Of a stretch of DNA of 46,435 bases, positions 32,809 through 40,014 are shown piece by piece; position 1 is the stretch's first letter, and every line of letters begins with the position of its first letter. The DNA is taken from positions 1 through 46,435 of the forward strand of contig CABUPM010000006.1 in assembly GCA_902493345.1 (NCBI GenBank), written 5' to 3'. The notes below the pieces were generated by a model. It was not told where the DNA came from, ran no database searches, and worked only from the letters and a program-made list of their open reading frames with translations. This stretch comes from an uncultured Eubacteriales bacterium (lineage in GTDB: Bacteria > Bacillota > Clostridia > Lachnospirales > Bianqueaceae). The position numbers and the translations under genes are program-made.

Positions 32809-33579
32809 ATGGGATGCAAGATGGAAGGGTTCTTATTGACGGTACTGGTGATCTGTCTGACAGCAATGTGTGCCGTAGGGTTTCAGGCAATGGCACGGGT
32901 CTGCAGGGAGAAGCAGGCGGGAGCGCAGAGTAGAAAGGTCCCGGTGTATTGTGTGGAAACGGTGGAAAAAAGAATAGCGCTCAGCTTTGACGTCGCGACT
33001 GGAACACAGGATTTGCAGGAGCTGATGGATATTATGGAAAAGCATCAGGTGCATGCTACCTTTTTTGTCGTGGGGAGTTGGGTCAGGCGCTGGCCGAAGG
33101 AGCTTGCGGAGATCGCGGAGAGAGGGCATGAGTTGGCAAGTCATGCGGATCATCATGTGGATATGACGACCATCGGACAGCAGGAATGCGTACAGGAGAT
33201 CACGGCATTGGACGAAGAGGTGCGCAGGCTGACAGGGTATTCGATGAATCTGTTCCGCGCTCCTTACGGTGCTTATAACAATCAGGTCATTGAAGCCGCG
33301 GAAAGCTGCGGGTATCTAACGGTACAATGGTCGGTAGACAGCCTGGACTGGAAGGAATATGGGGCACAGGATATGCTGAAAAGGGTTCTGGAACATAAAA
33401 ACCTGAAACCGGGCGCGATCCTGCTCTTTCATAATAATACAAAATATACGGCGCAGGCGCTGGATGGGATCCTGACGGGACTGGAAGAAATGGGATACAG
33501 TATAGGTACGGTATCCGAATTGGTTCTGAGAGAGAATTACGGGATCGACGCGGAGGGCCGGCAGTATTCCCTCTCTTGA
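32809..33579 (+). CDS. Polysaccharide deacetylase family protein (NodB domain, sporulation-type)
   Basis: A 256-residue exported carbohydrate deacetylase: an N-terminal membrane anchor (about residues 6-26, FLLTVLVICLTAMCAVGF) and a NodB domain. Motif 1 is LSFDVATGTQDLQ instead of TFDDG, as in the PdaB/clostridial sporulation branch, with the second Asp shifted. Motif 2 ASHADHHVD matches the H-x-x-x-H metal pair; motif 3 is FRAPYGAYN; motif 4 VQWSVDSLDW; motif 5 AILLFHN. Probably acts on peptidoglycan in the cell or spore wall. AGGAGAGG precedes ATG 32809. Divergent from apbE; its stop codon overlaps the promoter at 33576. Confidence 0.88.
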   Translation: MGCKMEGFLLTVLVICLTAMCAVGFQAMARVCREKQAGAQSRKVPVYCVETVEKRIALSFDVATGTQDLQELMDIMEKHQVHATFFVVGSWVRRWPKELAEIAERGHELASHADHHVDMTTIGQQECVQEITALDEEVRRLTGYSMNLFRAPYGAYNNQVIEAAESCGYLTVQWSVDSLDWKEYGAQDMLKRVLEHKNLKPGAILLFHNNTKYTAQALDGILTGLEEMGYSIGTVSELVLRENYGIDAEGRQYSLS

Positions 33580-33604
33580 CAAATCCATCCGATACGGATA
33601 CAAT
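33576..33604 (+). promoter_or_regulatory. Perfect sigma-A promoter pointing antisense into the XRE gene
   Basis: TTGACA at 33576-33581, 17-base spacer, TACAAT at 33599-33604. The spacer carries the inverted repeat ATCCG-ATA-CGGAT (33588-33600), an operator-like feature. Transcription would run rightward, antisense through the whole XRE gene (33612-34031) toward the DUF815 gene at 34202, about 590 bases away. It overlaps the stop codon of the deacetylase gene. Confidence 0.65.
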
Positions 33605-33611
33605 AAAAAAG

Positions 33612-34031
33612 TCAATCCATTTTATTGGGAGTGTCGGCCAGCAGAGCGGCGGGCTCGTCCGAATCCGCGGCCAGATGGTAGACGGATGGATTCAGAGTCT
33701 GAAGGTACGCATAGAGCATGGCAAAGGTGACACGGCGGATCTCTGGCGGCTGGTTGGAAATCATGCGCAGAATCTGGTGCAAATGGGTGTCGTCAGCTCC
33801 TTGAATGCAGAACAGTGTATCCAGACTCATATCCAGGATGTGCGCAATGCGCACGATAACTTCTAGACTGGGCTTGGCACCGTTTTCGATGCGTGAGATA
33901 TAGGTGGTGCTGCATGGTACCTGATCGGCCAGTTGAAGCTGTGTTAGCCCCAATTCTTTGCGGCGATGCTGGATCTGTTCCCCAATATCAGGGTAATCAA
34001 AAGGGATCAAATGAACGACCAATGGTATCAT
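33612..34031 (-). CDS. XRE-family helix-turn-helix regulator
   Basis: A small regulator of about 139 aa. The helix-turn-helix (about residues 17-72) reads IGEQIQHRRKELGLTQLQLADQVPCSTTYISRIENGAKPSLEVIVRIAHIL, a standard Cro/C1 fold (described here in segments: recognition helix STTYISRIENG). A C-terminal region of about 60 residues has no motif I recognise. The start is uncertain: ATG 34031 lies immediately after GAAAGG, with no gap; a TTG four codons later would have normal spacing. Its own minus-strand promoter is at 34085-34113. A divergent promoter from the other end would make antisense RNA to it. Confidence 0.85.
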   Translation of the reverse strand: MIPLVVHLIPFDYPDIGEQIQHRRKELGLTQLQLADQVPCSTTYISRIENGAKPSLEVIVRIAHILDMSLDTLFCIQGADDTHLHQILRMISNQPPEIRRVTFAMLYAYLQTLNPSVYHLAADSDEPAALLADTPNKMD

Positions 34032-34084
34032 CCTTTCAAAAAACAAAGTTCGACAAGAAACGAGAAAAATCTTGAAGTGCTTCT

Positions 34085-34113
34085 ATTATAGACCATATTG
34101 CGCATGGAGGCAA
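34085..34113 (-). promoter_or_regulatory. Promoter of the XRE gene
   Basis: On the minus strand TTGCCT (34108-34113), a 17-base spacer, and TATAAT (34085-34090). It lies about 55 bases ahead of the XRE start, in the gap shared with the divergent DUF815 gene. Confidence 0.7.
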
Positions 34114-34201
34114 TTAACAAATCTGGGAAATATTTCAAAAAATATAAACTGGCTGTTAAGTTCAGAAGGAATACATATCGATTTAGAGAGGGAGAAAACC
34201 A

Positions 34202-35479
34202 ATGAACCTGAGATATTTGACGGTATATCACGAGATCACGAAGAATCCGCTGATGCGAATTTTGTCGGAAATGCTGGAAAAAGCGCCGGAAGAAGCAGAA
34301 GGGGATGCCAGCCGTCTGGTAGCGCTTTTGGTGGAACAATCGGAGAAGTATCTCCTGGAGGGTCCGGTGCTGGAAGCCTGGGCCTGGCATTGTCTGCTTG
34401 GAGATGTAAATGCCTTCAGCATGAATTGTGAGAGGCATTGGGAGGTCGGAAAGGACAGCAGTCTCTATAAAGCGGTGCAGAGGGATATCCATATCCTTCG
34501 GGCGGTACTGCAAGACAGCCTGAGTCTGCTTCAGCGCTATGGTTTGGAGGATTTTGCTCTGCGGTATTGCCGATGCGCCAAGAAGAGAGCGGATTCCTCA
34601 CCGGCGGAAAAGAGAGCCGCGGTACTGAAGCAGATGTGTGCGGAGTATAGCCTGCTGGGAGAGATGCAGGATGCGGATGCGGTTGATGTGCTGAGTGCGT
34701 ATTATGCGCGGCAGGGCTGCGGGATCCTCGCGATGTATCCCATGTTTCGCTGGGAAACGGGACATGGTCTCATAGGCGTGGAAAACTACGACGATATTCG
34801 CCTGTCCGACCTGATTGGATATCAGTACCAGAAGCAGATGCTGATAGAGAATACCGAAGGGTTTCTGGAGGGACACGAAGCCAACAATGTTCTGCTGGCG
34901 GGAGCGGGCGGAACCGGAAAATCTTCAGCGGTAAAGGCGCTGGTGAACGAATATTTTGATCAGGGACTGCGGCTGGTGGAGGTCGGCAAAGAGCAGATGG
35001 AGCAGCTGCCGGTCATCCTTCAATATATCGCGGGCCGCGGCAAGCGTTTTATCCTTTTTATTGATGATCTGTCCTTTGAGGATTTTGAAACGGAATATAA
35101 ATATATGAAATCCCTGCTGGAAGGCAGTGTGGAAAAGAAGCCGGAGAATGTAGTTTTCTACGCGACGTCCAACCGGCGCAACATCATTCAGCAGAAATGG
35201 AAGGATCGTCAGACAGAGCATCTGGACCAGGAAGTACACGGGATTGAAGCGATGAATGAAAAGCTGTCGTTGTCACAGCGCTTTGGATTGACGCTGACGT
35301 ACCCGGTGCCGAATCAGGCGCAATATCTGGAGATTGTACGGTATCTGGCGCAGAAGCAGGGAATCACGGCGGACAAAGCGTTGGAACGGGAAGCGATTCA
35401 GTGGTCGATGGAGCAGAAAGGCTTTTCCGGAAGGAGCGCGAGACAGTTTATTCTGTATTATCAGCAGAAAAAGCAATAA
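34202..35479 (+). CDS. DUF815 family AAA+ ATPase
   Basis: A 425-residue protein with an uncharacterised helical N-terminal half (about 1-190) and a P-loop ATPase C-terminal half. The ATPase domain starts near IRLSDLIGYQYQKQMLIENTE and contains Walker A LLAGAGGTGKSSAVKALV (about 237-254), Walker B FILFIDDLSFEDFE (about 287-300), a sensor-1 region FYATSNRRNII and a C-terminal GFSGRSARQFILYY. This order matches the DUF815 family of predicted ATPases; function unknown. GAGGGAGAAAACC precedes the ATG. Its promoter is not obvious in the 90 bases upstream; the promoter at 33576 could reach it. A strong terminator follows. Confidence 0.85.
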   Translation: MNLRYLTVYHEITKNPLMRILSEMLEKAPEEAEGDASRLVALLVEQSEKYLLEGPVLEAWAWHCLLGDVNAFSMNCERHWEVGKDSSLYKAVQRDIHILRAVLQDSLSLLQRYGLEDFALRYCRCAKKRADSSPAEKRAAVLKQMCAEYSLLGEMQDADAVDVLSAYYARQGCGILAMYPMFRWETGHGLIGVENYDDIRLSDLIGYQYQKQMLIENTEGFLEGHEANNVLLAGAGGTGKSSAVKALVNEYFDQGLRLVEVGKEQMEQLPVILQYIAGRGKRFILFIDDLSFEDFETEYKYMKSLLEGSVEKKPENVVFYATSNRRNIIQQKWKDRQTEHLDQEVHGIEAMNEKLSLSQRFGLTLTYPVPNQAQYLEIVRYLAQKQGITADKALEREAIQWSMEQKGFSGRSARQFILYYQQKKQ

Positions 35480-35480
35480 A

Positions 35481-35530
35481 AAAGCGGGAGTACCGCGGGT
35501 GTGAGAGAACCTGCGGTACTCCCTTTTTTC
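35481..35530. terminator. Bidirectional intrinsic terminator
   Basis: GGGAGTACCGCGGGT (35486-35500) and ACCTGCGGTACTCCC (35509-35523) pair over 15 positions with one wobble, loop of 8, with six T after and an A-run before. It can stop the DUF815 gene and the convergent Cys-rich gene, whose stop is 24 bases away. Confidence 0.92.
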
Positions 35531-35553
35531 AGGAGGTTTTTCAGATATGTGTA

Positions 35554-35778
35554 TTAGCAGCAGGAATTGCCGCAGGAGTTTCCGCATCCGCTGCCGATTC
35601 CATTGCCGTTACCGCAGCAGCACAGAATCAGGATCAGGAAGATGATCCAATTGCATCCGTCGTTGCCGTTACCGCATCCATTGCCGATTCCGCCGCCGCA
35701 TCCGCATCCATTATCGTTACCGCAACAGCAGAGCAGCAAAAGAATAATGATCCAATAATTGTTTCCGGCACATCCCAT
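35554..35778 (-). CDS. Small Cys/Gly/Asn-rich membrane protein with two CCCGN repeats
   Basis: A 74-residue protein made of two similar halves. Each half has N-[YW/x]-W-I-I, a hydrophobic stretch ending in CCCGN (residues about 17-21 and 53-57), then a Gly/Asn/Cys-rich tail with repeated GCGN. It contains over a dozen Cys. GAAAGGGG lies about 9 bases before the ATG on the minus strand. I recall similar short peptides, some labelled chorion-class high-cysteine proteins, in Lachnospiraceae genomes; function is unknown. The opposite-strand frames here give low-complexity Ser/Ala or Pro/Leu proteins and were rejected. It converges on the DUF815 gene, sharing its terminator. Confidence 0.68.
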   Translation of the reverse strand: MGCAGNNYWIIILLLLCCCGNDNGCGCGGGIGNGCGNGNDGCNWIIFLILILCCCGNGNGIGSGCGNSCGNSCC

Positions 35779-35926
35779 AGGGAGAGCCCCCTTTCAAGAG
35801 ATATTTTACCGGGGAGAGGTTCCCCTGACACTATAGGATATTACGATAGCTTTTCCAGTGTTCCATCATTTTTTTAGAAATTTTTATGAAACATGTCCAA
35901 AATTATGCGCAATATCAAAAAAATAC

Positions 35927-35955
35927 TTGACTTGCGGTGGGGGATTTAGTATGAT
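35927..35955 (+). promoter_or_regulatory. Sigma-A promoter of the HMGL-like operon
   Basis: TTGACT at 35927-35932, 17-base spacer, TATGAT at 35950-35955; ribosome site AAAGGAGGAG at 35987-35996 follows before ATG 36002. Confidence 0.8.
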
Positions 35956-36001
35956 AAAGTTCACAACCCGTAAGGGCATGATATGAAAGGAGGAGCAGAG
36001 A

Positions 36002-37405
36002 ATGAACAGTATCGATAAAAATACCGATCTGCATATGAATCCCAATACTCATCTTTTGGAGCAAGCGGAGTTCAATTATATTCTGCAAGATGTCGAGAGT
36101 CCGAATCTGTATCGTCAGAATTTCAAATACGATGAAGTTCCCAAGATTGTTTTTAACAGACGTTTGGTACCTATGGAGATGCCGGAGAATATATGGATTA
36201 CCGACACGACCTTCCGGGATGGACAGCAGTCCCGTGAGCCCTATACTACAGAGCAGATTGTGCGTCTGTATGAGATGCTGCATCGTCTGGGCGGCCCGAA
36301 GGGACTGATTCGTCAGAGCGAATTTTTCCTGTACAGTAAAAAAGACCGTGATGCCGCATACCGTTGCATGGAGCTGGGATATGACTTTCCTGAAGTAACG
36401 AGCTGGATCCGCGCGTCCAAAAAGGACTTTGAGATGGTTCGGGAGATTGGTGTTAAGGAAACCGGAATTCTGGTCAGCTGCTCTGACTATCATATTTTCA
36501 ATAAGCTGCACATGACGAGAAGCCAGGCAATCGAGCATTATCTGCGTGTCGTTAAGGAGTGCCTGGAGGTCGGAATCCGGCCCCGGTGCCATTTTGAGGA
36601 TATCACCCGTGCGGATTTTTATGGCTTTGTTGTTCCTTTTGTATCAGAGCTAACCAAGCTGCGTAAGGAGAGCGGAGTTCCGATCAAGATCCGTGCCTGC
36701 GATACGATGGGATATGGAGTGTCCATCCCCGGTGTGGCGCTGCCCCGGAGCGTTCCGGGTATTATCTACGGCCTGCGGTATCATGCCCGCGTGCCTTCCG
36801 AGCTGATTGAGTGGCATGGACATAATGACTTCTATGCCGTTGTGACCAATTCGGTTACGGCGTGGCTCTACGGCGCGTCTGGCGTCAACTGTTCTCTGCT
36901 CGGAATCGGGGAACGGACCGGCAACTGCCCGCTGGAAGCCATGGTGATGGAGTACGCGCAGCTGCGCGGTACACTGGACGGTATGGATACGACCGTAATT
37001 ACGGAGATCGCGGACTATTACAGGACGGAATTGGGCGAATACATTGCGCCGAGAACGCCGTTTGTAGGGGAATATTTTAATGTGACCCGTGCCGGAGTGC
37101 ATGCGGACGGTCTGATGAAGGACGAAGAGATCTACAATGTCTTTAATACAGGCTTGCTGCTGAACCGCCCGCCCAAGGTAATGATTACCAACACTTCCGG
37201 CGCAGCGGGAATCGCGCACTGGATCAACAGTACCTATAATCTGAAGGATGAGGCGCGGCTGACCAAGGAGAGCCCGGTTGTTGTCCAGATCAAGGAATGG
37301 GTGGATCAGGAATATGCCGGCGGCCGTGTTACGGCCATTTCCGATTCAGAGCTGTTGGAATTGACAGAGAAATATTCGGCAGAATACGGTGTTCACCTGA
37401 GATAA
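36002..37405 (+). CDS. HMGL-like family enzyme (isopropylmalate/Re-citrate synthase-type)
   Basis: A 467-residue TIM-barrel enzyme of the HMGL-like superfamily, which condenses an acyl-CoA with a 2-keto acid. Motifs: WITDTTFRDGQQSREPYT (metal Asp and catalytic Arg, about residues 65-82), CHFEDITRAD, CDTMGYG and EWHGHNDFYAVV (the H-x-H metal pair). The block LGGPKGLIRQSEFFLYSKKD is, from memory, characteristic of clostridial Re-citrate-synthase-type proteins instead of LeuA; no LeuA regulatory domain is present after the barrel. The stop is followed 2 bases later by a D-2-hydroxyacid dehydrogenase gene. No leu or aconitase genes are close. Citrate synthesis is the favoured guess. Confidence 0.8.
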   Translation: MNSIDKNTDLHMNPNTHLLEQAEFNYILQDVESPNLYRQNFKYDEVPKIVFNRRLVPMEMPENIWITDTTFRDGQQSREPYTTEQIVRLYEMLHRLGGPKGLIRQSEFFLYSKKDRDAAYRCMELGYDFPEVTSWIRASKKDFEMVREIGVKETGILVSCSDYHIFNKLHMTRSQAIEHYLRVVKECLEVGIRPRCHFEDITRADFYGFVVPFVSELTKLRKESGVPIKIRACDTMGYGVSIPGVALPRSVPGIIYGLRYHARVPSELIEWHGHNDFYAVVTNSVTAWLYGASGVNCSLLGIGERTGNCPLEAMVMEYAQLRGTLDGMDTTVITEIADYYRTELGEYIAPRTPFVGEYFNVTRAGVHADGLMKDEEIYNVFNTGLLLNRPPKVMITNTSGAAGIAHWINSTYNLKDEARLTKESPVVVQIKEWVDQEYAGGRVTAISDSELLELTEKYSAEYGVHLR

Positions 37406-37407
37406 AT

Positions 37408-38352
37408 ATGAGATTTGTTATTTTGGACGGATTCCTCCCAGGGCTGGAAGACCGGACGCTGGAGATAGCGCCGCATGAACAGGTCTGGTATCCGGAGACA
37501 CCAATGGAAAAGGCGGCGGAGCGGATTGGCACGGCGGAGGGGATCCTCGTGAACCGTTTCCCGGTGACAGAGGAGCTTCTGGGAAAGTGTCCCGGCATCC
37601 GTTATATCGGCACATTCAGCACCGGCTGCAACATGATTGATTTAAATGCGGCGGCCAAGCGCGGAATTGTCGTATGCAATGTTCCGGGTTACAGCACGCA
37701 GGCCGTAGCACAGCATACTTTCGCGTTGCTGCTGGAGATCGTCAACAACATATCGGCATTGAACCGGTTTGTTCATGACGGCAGCTGGAGCCGTGACGGT
37801 TATCGTGACATTCAGACCATGCCGCTGATGGAGCTAAGCGGCCGGACGCTGGGAATATGCGGCGTCGGCAGTATCGGACAGCAGGTGGCCAGGCTGGGAG
37901 AGGCCTTTGGAATGAAGGTTGTGGCGTACCGCAGACATCCGGAACAGGGCAGCGATACATTGACTTATGTGGATCTGGATACGCTGCTGGCCGTATCTGA
38001 TGTGGTTTCCATACATTTGCCGTTGACCGAGGAGACACGCGGGATGTTTGGCACAGAGCTTCTATCGCGGATGAAGGACGGAGCCATCCTGCTCAATACA
38101 TCACGCGGAGCGGTTCTGGATGAGAAAGCGGTCGTCAGAGCGCTGGACAATGGCAAATTATACGCGGTGGGTGCGGATGTGCTGTGTCAGGAACCGCCGG
38201 AGACAGAATCCAGGCTGGCTTCTCACCCACGTGCGGTGGTAACACCTCATGTCGGATGGTTAGCCAGGGAGACGCGGGAGCGGCTGCTGAATCTCGTTGC
38301 AGGGAATATTATGGCATATGCCGCGGGACATCCGCAGAACAGAGTAATATAG
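37408..38352 (+). CDS. D-isomer-specific 2-hydroxyacid dehydrogenase
   Basis: NAD(P)-dependent reductase of 2-keto acids, 314 aa. The Rossmann motif GICGVGSIGQQVARLGEAFG (about residues 145-164) is followed by the catalytic Arg in LNTSRGAVLDE, Glu in DVLCQEPP and His in TPHVGWLARE. The frame reaches upstream into the HMGL-like gene, but the ATG at 37408, two bases after that gene's stop, gives MRFVILDGFLPG, a normal N-terminus. No strong ribosome site precedes it, so translation is probably coupled. Substrate (glycerate, hydroxypyruvate or another 2-keto acid) cannot be set from sequence; the pairing suggests it handles a related acid. Confidence 0.9.
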   Translation: MRFVILDGFLPGLEDRTLEIAPHEQVWYPETPMEKAAERIGTAEGILVNRFPVTEELLGKCPGIRYIGTFSTGCNMIDLNAAAKRGIVVCNVPGYSTQAVAQHTFALLLEIVNNISALNRFVHDGSWSRDGYRDIQTMPLMELSGRTLGICGVGSIGQQVARLGEAFGMKVVAYRRHPEQGSDTLTYVDLDTLLAVSDVVSIHLPLTEETRGMFGTELLSRMKDGAILLNTSRGAVLDEKAVVRALDNGKLYAVGADVLCQEPPETESRLASHPRAVVTPHVGWLARETRERLLNLVAGNIMAYAAGHPQNRVI

Positions 38353-38361
38353 AATAAGAAG

Positions 38362-38395
38362 AAAATGCGCAGATCCTTAGAAATGCGCATTTTTT
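38362..38395 (+). terminator. Intrinsic terminator after the dehydrogenase gene
   Basis: AAAATGCGCA (38362-38371) pairs with TGCGCATTTT (38384-38393), loop 12, followed by further T. It separates the dehydrogenase from the transporter operon. Confidence 0.88.
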
Positions 38396-38418
38396 GTGCG
38401 AAAAAATGAAAAAAATGA

Positions 38419-38447
38419 TTGACAAAACTGCCTGGATAGTGTATGAT
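38419..38447 (+). promoter_or_regulatory. Sigma-A promoter of the amino-acid ABC transporter operon
   Basis: TTGACA at 38419-38424, 17-base spacer, TATGAT at 38442-38447. The 50-base leader contains the palindrome CTAATTAG (38472-38479) and a repeated ATTAGC, possible operator elements, of weak significance. Confidence 0.82.
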
Positions 38448-38503
38448 CTTATCATCGCATTAGCGATTCATCTAATTAGCAAACTAAAGCGGAGGAGAAA
38501 GAG

Positions 38504-39334
38504 ATGAGGAGAATTTGGGCAGCAGTGCTGGCAATGATTTTGGCAGCAGGAGCAATCGGATGCGGAGGACAGACAGACAGCGCAAAGAGCCGATTGGATG
38601 AGATCCTGGAACGTGGATATATTACAGTTGCGACAGAACCTTATTTTGCACCCAATGAGTTTATTGATCCCAGCAAAGAGGGTGACGATCGTTATGTAGG
38701 TTCAGACATCGCGCAGCAGCTTGGCGTAGAGTGCCGGATCGTGCCGCTGGACTTTTCTACAGTACTTAGCAGCGTAACAGAAGGGAAATATGACATTGCG
38801 ATCTCAGCACTTGGATATAAGCCGGACAGAGCGGAAAATATGAATCTCTCCAATGGCTATTACAAGTCTGATGAAGAGGATGATTCAACCTACGGTGTTG
38901 CGGCCCGTGCGGATATGGCCGGTGAGATCCAGAGTATCGACGATCTGGCGGATAAGGTGGTTGTAGTACAGCAGGGTTCCCTTCAGCAGTTCTTTTTAGA
39001 GGATCAGGTCCCGAAGTGTAAGGAAGTCAAGTACGTCTCCTCGACCAATGACGCCTTTTTGATGGTGCAGGAAGGCAAAGCGGATGTGGTTGTGACAGCG
39101 ACGGCTTTCGCGAGACTCTACATAGACGCAAATGAAGAATGCGGCCTCGCTATGGTAGAAAGCTTCCGTTTTGAAGCTGACGAACGCTTCAGCAGCATGG
39201 TTATCGGAATGAAAAAGGGAGAGGATGAGCTCCTCGCGAAAATCAATGAGATTATCGAGCCGGTAGTTCAGGACGGAACCTATATGAAGTGGTATAAGCA
39301 GTATAAGGAGTATGCGGCGACACTGGGACTGTAA
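38504..39334 (+). CDS. Amino-acid ABC transporter substrate-binding lipoprotein
   Basis: Extracytoplasmic solute-binding protein of the polar amino acid family (SBP_bac_3), 276 aa, anchored through a lipobox (AIGC, Cys about residue 20). Fold marks: YITVATEPYFAPNEFID, VPLDFSTVLSSVTEGKYDIAISALGYKPDRAENMNLS, VVVVQQGSLQQFF, and GKADVVVTATAFARLYID. Between YVGSDI and AQQLGVE the usual helix D-x-x-L-A-x-x-I-A appears shortened by about 7 residues, so ligand-site geometry may be altered. GCGGAGGAG precedes the ATG. The permease and ATPase follow, with an M20 hydrolase at the end. Confidence 0.9.
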   Translation: MRRIWAAVLAMILAAGAIGCGGQTDSAKSRLDEILERGYITVATEPYFAPNEFIDPSKEGDDRYVGSDIAQQLGVECRIVPLDFSTVLSSVTEGKYDIAISALGYKPDRAENMNLSNGYYKSDEEDDSTYGVAARADMAGEIQSIDDLADKVVVVQQGSLQQFFLEDQVPKCKEVKYVSSTNDAFLMVQEGKADVVVTATAFARLYIDANEECGLAMVESFRFEADERFSSMVIGMKKGEDELLAKINEIIEPVVQDGTYMKWYKQYKEYAATLGL

Positions 39335-39351
39335 AGAAGGAGTAGAGGGGT

Positions 39352-40014
39352 ATGTTTGAAAAGATTGCGCTGATCTGGAGTAAATACGGGTACATCTATC
39401 TACAGGGTACCTGGGGCACGATTTATCTGGCGCTTTTAACCGTGCTGTTGGGAACGGTTCTGGGGACGCTTCTGGCAATCATGAAGCTCTCCAAGGTGAA
39501 GCTGCTGGAATGGATCGTAGGAGTTTATGTCTGGATCATCCGCGGGACCCCGATTCTGTTGCAGATCTACTTTTTCTACTTTTTTGTCCCGGATATTCTG
39601 CCTTTTGATATCAATGAAGAGCAATGTATCATTATGGCTCTGGTGGTGAATGCCAGTGCCTATGTGGCGGAGATTATCCGCGCGGGAATCCAGGCGGTGG
39701 ATAAAGGCCAGACAGAGGCGGCCCGCAGCCTGGGAATGAGCGCCTACCATACGATGAGCCGAGTGATTCTGCCGCAGGCCATCAAAAATATCCTTCCGGC
39801 TCTGGGCAATGAATTTATCGTAATGATCAAGGAAGCGTCCCTGGCGTCTGTATTCTTTATCACGGAGATCACAAGCGCGTTCAAGACCGTACAGTCCGCG
39901 ACCTTTATTACCATTCCGGCCCTTATGATTTCCGGTATTCTGTACCTCGCACTGACAACGGTACTGTCATTTTTGATGAAGCTGATCGAAGGGAGGCTCA
40001 AGGCCAATGATTAA
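39352..40014 (+). CDS. Amino-acid ABC transporter permease
   Basis: Inner-membrane permease of the HisM/GlnP type, 220 aa, with about five membrane segments. It begins with the family opening LQGTWGTIYLALLTVLLGTVLGT, has RGTPILLQIYFFYF and the cytoplasmic EAA loop AARSLGMSAYHTMSRVILPQAIKNILPAL (about 128-156) that contacts the ATPase. It is probably a homodimer, since only one permease gene is present. GAAGGAGTAGAGG precedes the ATG. Its end overlaps the ATPase start by 8 bases. Confidence 0.94.
   Translation: MFEKIALIWSKYGYIYLQGTWGTIYLALLTVLLGTVLGTLLAIMKLSKVKLLEWIVGVYVWIIRGTPILLQIYFFYFFVPDILPFDINEEQCIIMALVVNASAYVAEIIRAGIQAVDKGQTEAARSLGMSAYHTMSRVILPQAIKNILPALGNEFIVMIKEASLASVFFITEITSAFKTVQSATFITIPALMISGILYLALTTVLSFLMKLIEGRLKAND

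Noticed and set aside
32684..32896. Longer apbE start giving 71 extra residues
   Set aside because: The extension lacks a ribosome site and would bury the lipoprotein signal peptide inside the protein; it also overlaps the divergent deacetylase gene.
35570..35760. Short repeated CCGTTACCGCA-like units as a possible CRISPR or tandem repeat
   Set aside because: Units are irregular, spaced by codon multiples and explained by Gly/Asn/Cys-rich coding; there are no constant repeats with unique spacers.
35401..35877. 158-codon plus-strand frame with Ser/Ala/Val repeats
   Set aside because: The repeats are the antisense of the duplicated CCCGN peptide gene; the minus-strand version has a ribosome site, membrane segments and family resemblance.
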